From Polytrichum commune (lineage: Eukaryota; Streptophyta; Polytrichopsida; Polytrichales; Polytrichaceae): a DNA stretch of 64,000 bases. Under the pieces are notes generated by a model, which was given only the letters and a program-made list of their open reading frames with translations, was not told the DNA's origin and did not search any database. The position numbers were made by a program, and so were the translations under genes. Below are positions 23,539 through 36,115 of the stretch, piece after piece (the stretch's first letter is position 1; every line of letters begins with the position of its first letter). The DNA is taken from positions 40,909,501-40,973,500 of the forward strand of contig OX485805.1 in the NCBI GenBank assembly GCA_950295325.1, written 5' to 3'.

Positions 23539-24413
23539 AGCGAATATATAGAAGCCTCAAACCCTAAGCCCTAACTCTAAACCGGGAACCCATAATATTT
23601 TGAAATACCCCATGATACCCTTGAGTAGTCGGGGCACCATATGATGTATATGGTCTCAAAAATACATACCTCAACTGTATCCTAACACAAATCATTAGTT
23701 TTCTATCCCAACAGTTAGACCAGTAAGTTGCCTATACATAATTTTAAAAAATCCACACGAATATTTGCCTCCAATTAGAATTATAAGCCACGAATAGTTG
23801 CCTTCCATTAAAATTATAAGCCACGAATATTTGCCTCCCATTAAAATTGTAAGTCATTCACAATGTTAAAATTTTATTAAAAAGTCCAAAAAGTTGGGTA
23901 GTTTGACCTATGGTACATGTATTAAAAAAATTCATATAATTAGGTTTTTAATGCAATGATATGCTTCAAAATATATTCATTTCCTATATATAATTACATT
24001 TTTGGATTCCTTGTTAGAAGGGCTACAAGGGTTTCCTACATTAAAACAAATTGTATCACTCAATATTGGACTAAAACGCATCATAAGTGACCATAATCAG
24101 GACCATATAATATGGGAGTTGCGTACCCGGGGTTATAAATTTTTACTTTGAGGAGGCAAACCTATATGGGAAAGCACTAAATGAGTGGAGATAGTTAAGC
24201 AAAGATTTTCCTTGAGGGATGGTCCCACCCATCCTCCCGGGATTTGAAGGATACACAAATATGTAGGAGAATGGAATGGCCTCTGAACAAGAGGATATAC
24301 TAAGAAGTGACTAAGTTTGAAAACAAGCATAGATTTGCTCAAGTAATGCCTAACTCTCTCTAGATCATCCATTAGCAGTGTGGAAGCTGCCACCATCCCT
24401 CTTAATACATATC

Positions 24414-24903
24414 CTCAGGGAGTGCACTATTCATTAAAACCAAGCATCACGTGCGTGCATGCCCCTTATTAAAATACCCCTGTATACATTTTATTTTTGC
24501 TAAAATCAAGCAATATACTTACAAATCTCATTGCTTCAAAATACATTTCCATACATACACAAGGGTCCAAAAACAAATACAGAAAAATTGTATATAACAT
24601 GTGTACAAATGTTTGGAAATGCAAAAATATGGCCCTATTATATGTATAATATCAAATCATGGATTTTTAGTTATAAAGTCGTTACTTAGTGGATGAAAAA
24701 ACACATGATTCTTGGTCCAGGTCTGACTTGAACGCGTAAATGCGTACTTTACATATATTTTTCTATAGCCTCATGTATATCTACTTCTTGCTTAATAGCA
24801 ATATGTCTCTTGTACGTACATTTTGTACATGCTTGTTTTAAATAATACCCCTTTTGTGCACCCACGTGTATAAATACAATACTTGAACAGTGCACTCCCT
24901 GGG
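24414..24903. mobile_element. hAT-like MITE, 490 bp
   Basis: The termini CTCAGGGAGTGCACT (left) and, as reverse complement, CCCAGGGAGTGCACT (right) continue as ATTCA and GTTCA. An 8-bp TACATATC directly repeats at 24,406-24,413 and 24,904-24,911. CAGGG-type ends with 8-bp duplications are typical of hAT. Too short for a transposase and without a coding ORF. Confidence 0.75.
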
Positions 24904-24981
24904 TACATATCTATAGAACCTTCATTTGTGGTAAATTATATACATCATATGTGCAATATTCAAAACAAAAATATCCTATTT

Positions 24982-25163
24982 AAAACAATGCTATATCCAT
25001 TTATTAAATATCTCATATTCTACCAACAAATGTCAATTTGATTGTTTGGACACAATAAAACATTAACAACTTTTCTTTATGAAAACAAATTCCATCAATA
25101 GTAAGAGATAAAATATTGTGTAACTGCAAATTGTAAGTGACACTTAATATCAAATTTAGTGTA
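24982..25163. repeat. Family R copy, left part (interrupted by pogo-like element)
   Basis: Matches 19,015-19,190. It ends at TTTAGTGTA, where the element begins; the right part resumes at 29,030. Confidence 0.7.
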
Positions 25164-25459
25164 CACTCTAACCTCGTTGGTACGACACTCATTTATACGA
25201 CAACCTCGATATTACGACACATTTTTGCACTACCAAACTTTTTAGTTCAAAACTCCCTCTTTTATAGAACTATGACAGTCGATAATACAACATTTAGAAT
25301 CTTTGTTTTGTCATATAAAAGAGGTAATTGCTGTTAAAATTCCTTTCATCTATGTTATGTACATCTAAAATTCATCCATTTGCACTTGGGAACTACTTGG
25401 GAACTTCATTTATCATTGGGAACTTAATGATAATTAAGGTTACTAGTGTAGAATGGACA

Positions 25460-25617
25460 TGGTTGGGGTAAGAGTGGCCTCCTTCCTATTCTTTTGTCAA
25501 ATTATGAGCATGAAGATGTTCACAACATGGATGAGACTGGATTTTATTTTAGAGCACATCCTAATAAGGCATTAGCACAAGGGAAGGTGAAGGGTTGGAA
25601 GTTATAGAAGGAGCGTG
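25460..25617 (+). pseudogene. Pogo-like transposase, N-terminal part of DDE domain
   Basis: Reads SNYEHEDVHNMDETGFYF and RAHPNKALAQGKVKGWKL, typical of the first catalytic Asp (in NMDETG, Asp codon at 25,529-25,531) of DDE_1/Tigger transposases. An in-frame TAG follows, then the reading is cut by the LTR-like insertion at 25,618. There is no start or DNA-binding domain upstream. Confidence 0.7.
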
Positions 25618-27727
25618 TGTAGTTAGCTTTTTGGTTACAAACAAACCCAGGGAACAATCAGGGAAGACTTAAAAGGTGATTCTTATATATTCTAGGTGTC
25701 TTAAACAAGGTTTGTTAGGTAAAACACAAGGTTATAACACTTCATTTCCATTTAGGTGTATCAATTAGTTTACGGGCAGGGGTAAAACACCTAAAAGATC
25801 ACTCCATAGCAGTGCATGAAAAGGTGACAGTCTCTCTTCTCACTCTAAATTCCCAGTCAATGGTCTGGCAGTGAGTTCATTTTAATTGGACCAAGTGCGG
25901 TGCAAAAGCATAGGGCTCGCCATCGACCATAGTCATTTGCAAAAGTAACCCATTTTAGTCTTGCTTATCAAAGTCGAGGGCCCTTTGATATCGTCCATAA
26001 AATGTCATTTAATTAATCCTTTTAATTGAACTTGAAAGAGTCAGTGCCGTCATCCTTTCAGGATTGTCGAAATTCATTAATTAATATCCCCATTTTAAGT
26101 TATGCAGTCCGACCATAGTCTTTACCAAATCTTAGCCAAAGTAACCGTAACATCTTCCTCAAGACGATAGATCAAAACCACGTGGTCGTTAAAGTAATCA
26201 ACTCATTAATATGTCATCTTATCCGCAATTAAGTTTAAAGCATTCAATTATTAAAATAGTAGTTTTCCAAAAGACCCGTAATTCAATTAAGAGTGCAATT
26301 AATCCTGAAAACGTACCAATGTTGTAAGAATCGTGACCTTTGGTCCCCTGCGTCTACTTATGTAACCTTTCACAGACCATAGCCTCTTCTCTTTAACATT
26401 CCATCTTGCAGGAAAGATTATTGGAGAACAATTTCTCCATTTACACAGCAAGGCCATAGACCTTTTCAGGCATTCAATTCAACTCTCAGACACAGTGATG
26501 AGTTCAACTCTCTAGGTTCTCAATAAGTTTATTATAAACCATTAGTTCTTATCTGTGATTTTAAAGTGATATATAGAGCGGTGTACTCATGCACAAATTG
26601 CTTTCAATTCCTCGACATGTAGTCTATTCAGATAATAAGTCGCTCTCCATATAAACAGGCCATAGACTTACAAATAATAACATGCAATTATGTTGATATC
26701 TAAACAGATTACCTCCACCTTGATTATCCCAGACAATTGCCTGATATGGATTCTAAACAGCCTAATAATGGATTCCGACAATGATTATCAAACGTGGCCA
26801 CACAGACAATAGCCACATAACCAAGGATCAGAATTAACTCTACCCTAACAAAGAAGATCACAGGGCCCTCAATCAGTAATCGGTTGGATTTGTAAACACT
26901 AAGTCCTCTCCCAGTTCTAACCAGAAATTCCCTCGCTCCTCACAAGGCACAATTTGCAGCAGGTTGACTATTGACATAATCATGAGATTCAAGCAATATC
27001 ATAGGGTCATTTACTCATGGACTTTCTACACAAATTACGACCAGAAACATTCCACTCTCTTGCTCTTTCCTGACCGAGATATCACACGGGAAAGTTCACA
27101 CTTACAGAATTAATTAAGTCGGGTTCGTAGGTTGCAATTGATTACCGGTTTCCTACCAGAATAACCAAGACTCCATTTCGGCAGGCCAATTTGATAACAC
27201 TGTGTCTCACAATTGCGCAATAATACAATAGTTCTCAACTCAATTGGGAGAGGAGGATTACCAACTGGACAGACTACTTTTACCCATCGTGAATCAACAT
27301 ACTATGGACTTGAATTACGATTGATGTTGTGACTGAATGAATTGTAATCCTCAAACATAGTAATCCTGCCTCACACACTACTTCTGATAGAAAACAAATT
27401 GACGTACACATTCGCTACTACAAGACAATAGATTGAAAATCAGAGTGCAATTGAAATATCAACTTTACTTTCATATGTAATTGCCTCAAGTAATAACTGG
27501 AAAGCAAAGTATGTACGCAGGTTCACACAAATTACACGCAATCTCCAGTACAAGCCCCCTGGAGTTTCACAAATCTCTCACCCAAGGTAGGAAGAACAAT
27601 TTTCTACAATACTGCCGAGACTGCAAGAATTCAAACAGTTCACAATTCAACAAGATCACTGTTTTGGTTTCGGCTCTCCCAGCCTAGCCTATTCCCTGCC
27701 TGACACACAAGACTATATTCACCAAAA

Positions 27728-27758
<31 letters not shown>

Positions 27759-27935
27759 CTCCGCATCCTTTTGTCAGCCTCTCAACATCAGACTATAGTC
27801 CTTGGCGGTTACTTTCCTAACTACCAGGCCATAGCCCTATTCATGTTTACGAACTTCCACTCAATAAGTCTCAAAACATCTCTCTTCCCACTTAAACATG
27901 TTTTTGCTTTGAGAAATTCAAAAATTTATATTACA
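25618..27935. mobile_element. Probable solo LTR or non-autonomous LTR element nested in the transposase
   Basis: 2,318 bp starting TGTAGTTAGC and ending TATATTACA (TG...CA), flanked by a 5-bp direct repeat GCGTG (25,613-25,617 and 27,936-27,940). Removing it rejoins the transposase codons (Glu-Arg-Val-Thr-Leu-Ala). No gag, protease or RT is visible, and I see no internal repeat long enough to be two LTRs, so a solo LTR is the simplest reading. Contains a (GA)n run at about 27,733-27,758. Confidence 0.6.
27733..27758. repeat. (GA)n microsatellite
   Basis: Dinucleotide GA run of about 13 repeats within the LTR-like insertion. Confidence 0.9.
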
Positions 27936-27940
27936 GCGTG

Positions 27941-28806
27941 TAACACTTGCTCTTGTTGTTAATTCAATTGGGACCGATAAGTTGAAGTTGCTTGTGATCT
28001 ATACATCTAAGCAACCACGATGTTTTGGAAGGTGGCAACCTCATGAGTATGTTCAGTGGCACTCAAATGAAACATCCTGAATGAAGGGGGATAAATTTGA
28101 AGCATGGATTTTGCAGCTCAACAATCAATTCAAAGGCCAAAATCAAAAGGTGACTATGATTCTGGATAATGCATCTTCATATGTTAGCTTTGCCAAAGTT
28201 GGTAAGTCTCGTGGGTTTTCAACCTTGGAATTGAGCAACATGACTTTGGCATTCCTTCCTCCCAATGTTACAAGCGTGGTTCATCCTTTGGATCAAGGTA
28301 TAATAGCATCTTTCAAAATTCTATTCAAGAAGAAACTTTTGCAGTGGGTTTTATTAAAATATGATGATGCTACATTGAAGGACTTAAGGAAGGTGGTGCC
28401 CAACACCATACATGCTATCATATAGAGTTATCAAAGTATGGAGTGAGTTGGATGGCGCGTATATTACCTGCATTTAGATGGAAGGGAAAAAGAGTTATGA
28501 GCTAGAATTGAGTATTGATGAATTGGTGGATGTTGCTTTGGGAATCAATTATGCACAAGGCTTTGATCTTAATGTTGATCTACATTCAATAGATGTGGAT
28601 GATGTTGCTCCACCTACAATAAAACTTAGTAATGCTAAACATCATGCATCATCGTTGTTTAATTTCTTATTAGACAACTCTTTACATTTTGGTGTTAATG
28701 AAATGATTAGTTTTCAAAAGCTAGTAGGGAATTTAGATAAGATGATAATTGCTAACTTGGGTAGGCAACACCAAAGACCTTTGAACTCCTATTTCAAGAG
28801 TTCTTG
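27941..28806 (+). pseudogene. Pogo-like transposase, C-terminal part of DDE domain
   Basis: Reads GTDKLKLLVIYTSKQPRCFG, then an in-frame TGA (Trp position) before MKGDKFEAW. The second catalytic Asp is in MILDNASSY (codon 28,165-28,167) and the third in HPLDQGIIASFK (near 28,292), giving the DDD triad of pogo elements. A stop at 28,423-28,425 separates this from a 109-codon C-terminal ORF (28,478-28,807) with an acidic linker and a SYFKSS end. The full protein cannot be made from this copy. Confidence 0.75.
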
Positions 28807-29029
28807 AGAATATTTATATTTGTTTGGAGTTATAAGGTCTCATTTCATATAATCCATATTGCTTAAACCTATTGTATATATATTTTAAGCTCATATTGCT
28901 TATGTTTTTTGTATTCCCTCGATAGTACGACAACTTTACGCCAATTGTCATACTAACAAAAAGATCACACCTCGATCATACGACACTTTGGGTGTTTCCC
29001 AAACGTGTCATACTAAAGAGGGAGAACAG

Positions 29030-29540
29030 TACTTTTAGATTCTATTTTCTTTGGGTGGATCTCTTTCTCTCTCTGTGTCTGTGCCAAACGCTTCCAGGCC
29101 CACAAGGCAGGCTGAGAGCTCACGACATGCATGCAAGGTGCATGGGGAAATCATGCACTGCATTCTTGGGACTTCACCAGACTTGGTATGTGCCTATCTT
29201 GTTAGTCTGTACTATGTGTAGGATTTAGGGTTTAGGGTCAGTCTGTAGTGTACTTGGGACTTCATTAGACTCGGCCTGTGCTTACCTTGTCAGTGTGTAC
29301 TATGTTTGGGATGGATCGCCATGCAACATTTGATAATCGAATGCGACTTGGCCTGAGCTAGTTAGCTCTTCAATGCTTACTTTCTCCAACTACTGAATTG
29401 TAGGGAAACAGAAAACCAATGTGTATGTTTGACAAAGTTTTTGCAAGTTTTTGACATTTGACACGTAAAATCTTGCACAAAAATAAAATGCACGTCAATT
29501 GACACGGACGATTTAGAGTTTGACATGTAGTGTGACTCGT
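29030..29540. repeat. Family R copy, right part
   Basis: Resumes family R directly after the pogo-like element: TTTTAGATTCTATTTTC, CCAGGCCCACAAGG, GTACTATGTGTAGGATTTAG, then GTGCTTACCTTGTCAGTGTG and GGATGGATCGCCATGCAACA. The last two blocks resemble text of the 422-bp unit (GGACGGATCATCATGCAACA). Confidence 0.7.
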
Positions 29541-31315
29541 GAAGTCTCATAACATTCAACAACTCACAAAGGAAATTGAGAGAAAAATTAATGTTTCTTG
29601 AGTATAGAGAAATTGTATATGTATTGAGAAGAATGTCTTGAAGGAGGTGAGTTACAAGATATTCTAAATTATTGTTTGACACTCAATATTAAGATAATTT
29701 TATTGGTATGGAAAGAGGTGTTTCTCCCCAAAAGTCTCCCTATATATAGTTTTTTTCTTCTTCTAACTATAATCAATTTTGCAATGGATATTCATTGTCT
29801 TACTCTCTAGATCCTATTTTATCTCTAACACTCCTAGAAGAGAATTGTTTTCATATTGGTACAACCGTTAAGCCTCTTGGATGTTCAAAATCCTTAATTT
29901 CTACTTTCATCTTTACTATGACTACATCTCCTAATTTCCGTATAAGTACAAATATACCAATCTATTTTACTAACACAATTGGTAGTTACCAATCCTCAAG
30001 GTATAGGTGAGATGGGTTCAATATTGATTGACTTGGCAACATTCCTGCTTAATGTGTGGTAACTTTATATCCCTCATACTATAATTTAACCTCCTAATTT
30101 GTTCTTCCAAAATGATGGCCTTCATCTCTAAAATCTCTTTTTATTCTTATATTTTGTTCCTTCAAAATGTTGGCATTGATCGTTAAAATCTCTCTGCCTA
30201 TCCTATCTCCATGGGTTGTATGTCCTATCGCCGTGAATCTTTCTTCTAATCTTTGTGGCAACTTGTAATTATGTGGTGGCTTTTGATTCTCCATGAGCTC
30301 TCTCGCTCCTTCTATTGCTAGTTGGTCCCTCCACCTTCGCTTTGGTTGTGGACATTATTGTTGTGCATTCCTTGTATTGGCTTTTGGCTTTTGGTGTGCC
30401 GTCTTATCCTGGTCTTTTGGCTTGATTTATGTATTCACACTTATCCATGTTAATGTTGAAGTACAAAGTTTGGTATCTAGTTTGTCACCACATGTGAAGT
30501 TGTAAAATATCTTCCAAGCAAGACCGTATCAAGAAATATGGAGTACGTGTTCGGAAAAACACATGACTTCTTGTTGTAGTAAAACCTTATCTTAAGAATG
30601 TCTCCGTTTTGAATAATCACTCACCAAACGCCAACTTTCTAGTTTTTTAATTCTTTATAGTAAAACCTAGTCAGTTTTTGAGCCATGTAACTCATAATTC
30701 ACTCAAAAAAATTTCACGAAACTTTACATGATAATTTTATACCTTATCAAGACCTCACATATCAAATTTAATGGCTAGATGACCTTTGTAGCAGGTGGTG
30801 AGTGTTTCTCTCAAACTAACTTTCTAGTTTGAACATTGCCTCAAATACATGGTTGCATTCATGATTATATCTCCCAATTTATAAGTTCTTTGTACTTAAG
30901 ATTTTGACATGTGTTAGAAAAGATATCTCAGTAGCTATCTTTCAAGTTTCTTCCTCATATTCACAATTTTCACCGAGAACCAAAATCTCAAAATTAAGCC
31001 ACTTAGCTGCCTTCGTCTCTAGATCTCGTTCATTTCAAGACTCCAATGTTCCTTCTATAGCAAGAACCAAATCCTCCAAATTTGTAAACTTCACTAGTAA
31101 CTACCAAATTATTCGCCAATGAGGCTTCTATTCATACTTCAAAATGATGGGTATGCTTCAGATAACGTGTAATATATCTCACCAAGAACACATCTCAAAA
31201 ATTTCATATCAAGATCCCATTCTAATCATGCATAATACACCAAAACCAATATCCAAACTAATATTTCTTTATAGAACAAATGTAAAAGATTTAACTATTG
31301 CAAATGTAGAAGATT
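29541..31315. other. No gene recognised
   Basis: AT-rich sequence with short ORFs on both strands and no recognisable motif. Confidence 0.4.
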
Positions 31316-31985
31316 TCACTTCATTGTCAAGTTGAACAGCACGTGCGACCAAAGAAAAATCTACTTTTTGTAAGTTGCATCACCAAAATGGGTCAAAATT
31401 TTCTCAATTTTTTTTTCATGAGTAGATATACATGGTATATCAGGGGGTTCCCGCCCTCTTATATTTTGCATACACGTGCGTTCGGGACCTATTTATTGGG
31501 GGGCTATTTTACCTTGCAAAAAAAATTATAAGGTATGGTACTCTTCAAAATAAAGGTGTGATGGTATTTTACATGTAATCCTTTTTCACTATTTAAAAAC
31601 CCCCTATATTATACGTAGGTTTTTTGTAAAATTTATCTACAATGAATATATTAGACCCTATTTTTTTTATCGCATGTTGTTCTACGATTTTCGCCAGTGA
31701 ACCCCTCGAGCATGGTATCTATTACTTAGTAAAAAATGGTAACCACATTTGATGATCTTCTAAAAAAACACACTCACACACACAGTAATGGTGCATAATT
31801 GAACTTAAACAATCACTACTTAAAATGAAGATGACTAAATTAAAAAAAAAACATACAATAGATATTATCAATAATCATATATATGTAGGAAAAGTATCAT
31901 AATTTTTAAAATTATCTATGGCATATAATATAGGAGTAACGGAACTTGATTGCATGTGGTGTTCAACTTGACAATGGAGTGACCA
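31316..31985. mobile_element. Possible TIR element of about 670 bp
   Basis: About 33-bp imperfect inverted ends: TCATTGTCAAGTTGAACAGC on the left and, as reverse complement, CCATTGTCAAGTTGAACACC on the right. Next to the right end, CATATAATATAGGAGT resembles the inner terminus of the element at 22,914-24,131. No clear target duplication is seen. Confidence 0.45.
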
Positions 31986-32411
31986 CCCCCCCCCCCAACG
32001 GTTTGGCCTTGATCCTATTTATAGAAGAATAGTTGACAAAAAGCTTGGAAAAATCTCCTAGGGCAGTCGATTACCATTGAATCATAATTTGTGTATTTGC
32101 GTCATTATTTAGAGGAGGGATCAGTTGGGGATTGGTCATTTGATTTATGGGATTGCAAAAACATGTGCATTTGTACCAAACTAGAATAGTTCAATACATC
32201 TTGTGACAAATTGCATGTAATGTTGGTTACATATGTTTCTACCGATTGCCAAAAGACATAGGTGTGTTGAAGCTTTTGCTTCCACATTTGACAAACCTCC
32301 TTTCCTCTTCGTCAATGGCATAGTGGAAATCACATAGCCTTCAGAGCCCATGCCCCCACTTGCATTGTATAGGGTTTAGGGTAATGCAAGTGAGTTTGAC
32401 CACTTGTAACA

Positions 32412-32603
32412 TTGTTGCCTAAAGAGTTCTATGAGGAGTATAAGAGAACATTCACTAAGTTGAAAAAAGAGCTTCACTCCATCACACGAGATGATCACGT
32501 GTGGTTTTTGGAGTCTTGGGATTTGAACAACCTCCATGTTGTTAAATTGTTTTGTGTCAAATGCAATAAGGACTTTGGTTCAAAAAATGGTGACTACAAT
32601 TAG
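32412..32603 (+). pseudogene. Unrecognised coding-like fragment
   Basis: 63 codons with plausible protein composition: an amphipathic YEEYKRTFTKLKKELHS stretch, then WFLESWDLNNLHVVKLFC and a CVKC pair that could be half of a zinc-binding site. No family assigned. Upstream sequence does not extend the frame, so it may be a transposon-derived or decayed exon. Confidence 0.2.
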
Positions 32604-33974
32604 ATAACTATAATCAATCTATTTGCTAATCTCCAGACAAGCCAAATCATGTCAAATGCTTTAGTAGGGAATTGAAGGGAATAGTAGGAATTTTTTTTGT
32701 CAAACGCCTAAAAGTATAAGCAAAGTGTTGTTTAAATTATGTTCTTTTTCATGGCGCTCTCTATTGTTGTGTTAGGTACTCAAATATAGAATGTCAAGAT
32801 GACATCTTCAAAAAAATTCATTAAAATTACTGCTCAAAAGGTAATGGCTAAACCTAGTTTTGGACATAGATTTCATGACCTTAAATATATTGAATTTGGA
32901 TTTTTTCTCATACTCTTGAACTCATTGTAAAATTAACAACATCGTTACACAAATTTTTAGAAAAAATCAACTTATTGTAATTTTATGATTTTGTAAACGA
33001 ATTTTAGTCAATTACGTCCAATATATCTACTCGCACAATATTTAAGCCATCTTCCAAAATATGTAGACTTTGTCGGGAAATTTCCTTGTCAACATAAATT
33101 ACTTGGCTTTGTAGATCAATGTGTCTTTCAAATGCTTATGGTTTTTTCCTTCACAAAATTCAAAGTTAGTATGTAATTTTGAATCACTTTCACTTAAACC
33201 TATGCAGGTAATGGAGTTGTGTACTGGACCCTGCTTGTGCCCACCTAGCTCATGTACCTTTAACTTTGGTATGATTTCCCTCTCTAATTTTGCAAAACCC
33301 CAATGCCCTCTTGTGACACTCTGGCTCCTAATTTCATTTGGAGCAACTTTGAACTTGTTTTCCTTGGGTTTCTTTCAATCTTGTTTGCTATTGTTTTGCT
33401 TAGGGTTTCAATGTGCGTTCTTGAGTCCAAGTTGTTACGCTTGATCTTGTTGGTGAAGAGGAAGGTGGCTACATTCCAACAAGAGTTGAGGTGAATTCAT
33501 GGGTTGCATTGATGCCGATAAAAAGAATGCAAGAGGATCGCGGAAGCATGGAGGGAGCACTATCGAGGAGCCGTACAAAGCACGTGCCTTACAATTTTGT
33601 TTGAATGTTGGTTCTATGGGATGTTGAGGAGATTCAAATGCCACATGCCTACATGCATTAACAACTTCTGGATTTGAGGCGAGAAACTCAAGAAATTTTT
33701 GGCACAACTAATTGTGAGTTTTTCCTTGATTTGTGCCACAGTGAGAGGCGGTGCTCGTGTCATCTATGGATACATAACCCTCCCACTTGGACATTGAAAC
33801 TAGTGGTGATTTTTTAGGTCCCGTTTCTAACCTTGAAAGTGCAACTTTGAGAGGTTAGATATGGCACCATAATTAACATTCGGAACTTGTTGCACAAATA
33901 TGTATGTGGCAGAATATGAGGATTGAGCTGATGCCAAGAGTGTGATTGGAATTATTATCGTATTTTAAGCAAAG

Positions 33975-34169
33975 ATTGGAGAGTTGTATCGAGGGGGACA
34001 CTCTCATAGGGACCTTGTTCAAGCTAGTTTGTTCTATAACGCGTGTGATTACCCACAACGGTCAGGTCAAGAGCAATATGGTCGTCTTGAAGAGATCAAA
34101 CTACCAAGTTTTGGAGATTCCCCTTGGCCACTTCTAGATAGGCTTACAATTGAATCCTCTCAAGCATAA
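33975..34169 (+). pseudogene. Unrecognised coding-like fragment
   Basis: About 60 codons of balanced composition (YRGGHSHRDLVQASLFYNAC, then GRLEEIKLPSFGDSPWPLLD) ending at a TAA. It opens after a TAA upstream and has no clear start. No family recognised; an orphan exon or retroelement remnant are both possible. Confidence 0.2.
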
Positions 34170-35759
34170 ATGTGCTTGGATTTTCTAGTGGCAATGAGAA
34201 AATCTGACAATAATCCATGGAATTATCTTATGTTCCATATTGTTGTTATGACTTTTAAAAGTCAATTTGTTGGTTAAATATAGGTGCCCAATTAAGACAA
34301 GTATTTGAAACATGCACATAGATACCTTATGTCAATGGCCTCCCCTCGAAGTGGGCATGTCTCCCTTGGTTCTTAATGCATTTGGTGTTGACCTTTTGGC
34401 CTTCTATCTCAAAAAATGGAAATTAAAGAATGCTATACGATACATAAATGATTCATGATTTCATATCATTCGAGGCCACAAGATCAAAATAATGCAATCA
34501 ATGCAAGATGATTAGCAAATCTAAGTTGCATATATGCATTTCTCCTTGGGGCGATCAACACCCCCCTTAAGTTTTGTAACGGCGTGCGATAATAAGATAT
34601 TTAATGGGGGATATTTATGCACCTCTCAATATTTTTTGCCGCCCTATTTGTAGATATAAAGCTACTTTGAGGTATTTTTTAGCACACTATATTTATTTGT
34701 GATTATTTAGAGAGGCTAATTTTTGGCATCATATATTTTTGTTATAAATCGTATTAATACCAAATAGTGGACGGAATACTATAGCATTGCAAAATGGACT
34801 ATGTGAGCAACAAACATTCCATACCATCCATCTTGTCATTCAATTGGTTTCAATTAGTTATGCCAATCCTAAACCATTCAAAATACCATTCAAAACACAA
34901 CCAATAGCATTTGGGTATTAGTTAAAGGATTACCAATAAACATGGAGATAACAAAATATACAAGCTAACATAAACAAGTTGTAAACACGGATAGAACAAA
35001 ACAAGAATTATAATCAGTTGTGACAAAACATAGAATTTTGCACCAAAAAAAATTGCATTGAAATACAAGAAAGCTAAATACAAAAGCCATAATTATTGTA
35101 TTGATCCTACTCCACACTTTTAGGGGGATCCAATATCTATAACCTTACTTTCTTTTTACTGATTACTAAAATGAAGGAATTATTCACCACCTTATTTTAC
35201 ATATAATCATGTAGGGACATATTTCCAATGCTATGGTAGATCTAACAAATTTATAATTTTTACCCTCAACGAATTAATTTTTTATTAATTTTTTTATCTC
35301 ACATGATTTCTAAAATTCCAATAATCACCTCCCCAAGCATTTCTCTCATAAAATTTGGAGTTCATTTGAATATCTTATGCATTATGGATGTGAAGATTCT
35401 TGATCAAAATGAATAGTCAGTTGGACTCCCCCAATTCAAGAAGACTACCGTAGTTTACTAGCAGGTTCGGCACCTTGCTGCCTAATATTTAATTAAAGTT
35501 CAAAAACTAGGTACGGCACCTAAAAATAGTATATTCATATTTTCGGCAATTTTCTCTTTTAATTTTTAAAAATTTGCCTCAAATTTATTTATAATTTTCT
35601 ATTTAAGCTTATATCTTGTACATCTCTCTTGCATTGAATGACAAATAAGATGTGAGTGAAGAGTTGAGAATGCTCTGTGCTTTATGCAAGTAGAGTGGAG
35701 TTGTGTTCAACAATGCATATGGGATATGTAAACTTTGAGGTGAAGCACCTAGTTAGACT

Positions 35760-36115
35760 CCATTTTTATAACACGCATAACTTTTGCATAGAGTCTTCAA
35801 ATGACATAAAATTTGTTGGAGGTGAAAGATTACTTGATTTCTAAACTTTTCTTAGACCAACAAAATTCCAAAAAAGTTGATCTTCTATGCACAAATGAGC
35901 TCCGAAAAACTGTTATGAACGCATTTTAATTTTTTGATCTTTACACGGCTGCAATGTTTTGTCCATATCTTTTGCATAAAGACTTATTTTGACACAAAAC
36001 TTGTTGGAGGTGGAAGACGGATTGATTTCTCAACTTTTGTTAGTTGGACAAAATTCTATAAAACTTCATCTTCTATGCTCAATTGGACTCCAAAAATTTG
36101 TGTACAACACATTTG
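35760..36115. repeat. Diverged tandem duplication (about 190-bp unit)
   Basis: Two units share TTTTGCATA, AAACTTGTTGGAGGTG-like text, TTGATTTCT, ACAAAATTC and CATCTTCTATGC in the same order. Identity is moderate. No coding content. Confidence 0.65.

Larger units (their letters stand above)
22914..24131. mobile_element. TIR transposon, 28-bp inverted termini and 8-bp target duplication
   Basis: Perfect 28-bp inverted termini begin CCCGGGTACGCAACTCCC at 22,914 and end with the complement at 24,131. The 8-bp GTTATAAA is directly repeated at 22,906-22,913 and 24,132-24,139. An 8-bp duplication fits hAT-like transposition; the termini are not ones I recognise. It carries a minus-strand ORF with an AT-hook (23,206-23,538) and a short minisatellite at 23,000-23,160. 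No full transposase is seen, so it is non-autonomous. Confidence 0.75.
25164..29029 (+). mobile_element. Decayed pogo/Tigger-like DNA transposon
   Basis: 3,866 bp bounded by TA duplications (25,162-25,163 and 29,030-29,031). The ends are imperfect inverted repeats: left CACTCTAACCTCGTTGGTAC, right (reverse complement) CTGTTCTCCCTCTTTAGTAT, both followed by GACAC and further TACGACA-type subrepeats. Inside are two fragments of a pogo/jerky-type DDE transposase separated by an LTR-like insertion. Only about 280 bp precede the catalytic region, so the CENP-B-like DNA-binding part is missing. Family R text flanks both sides, giving a clear pre-insertion site. Confidence 0.8.
31986..35759. other. 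No intact gene; two weak coding-like fragments
   Basis: Mostly AT-rich intergenic DNA. Two stretches look slightly coding-like but are unrecognised: 32,412-32,603 plus (63 codons; WFLESWDLNNLHVVKLFC with a CVKCNKDFG Cys pair) and 33,975-34,169 plus (GHSHRDLVQASLFYNACDYP, ending ESSQA). Both lack partners or introns that would make a gene model. Confidence 0.35.
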
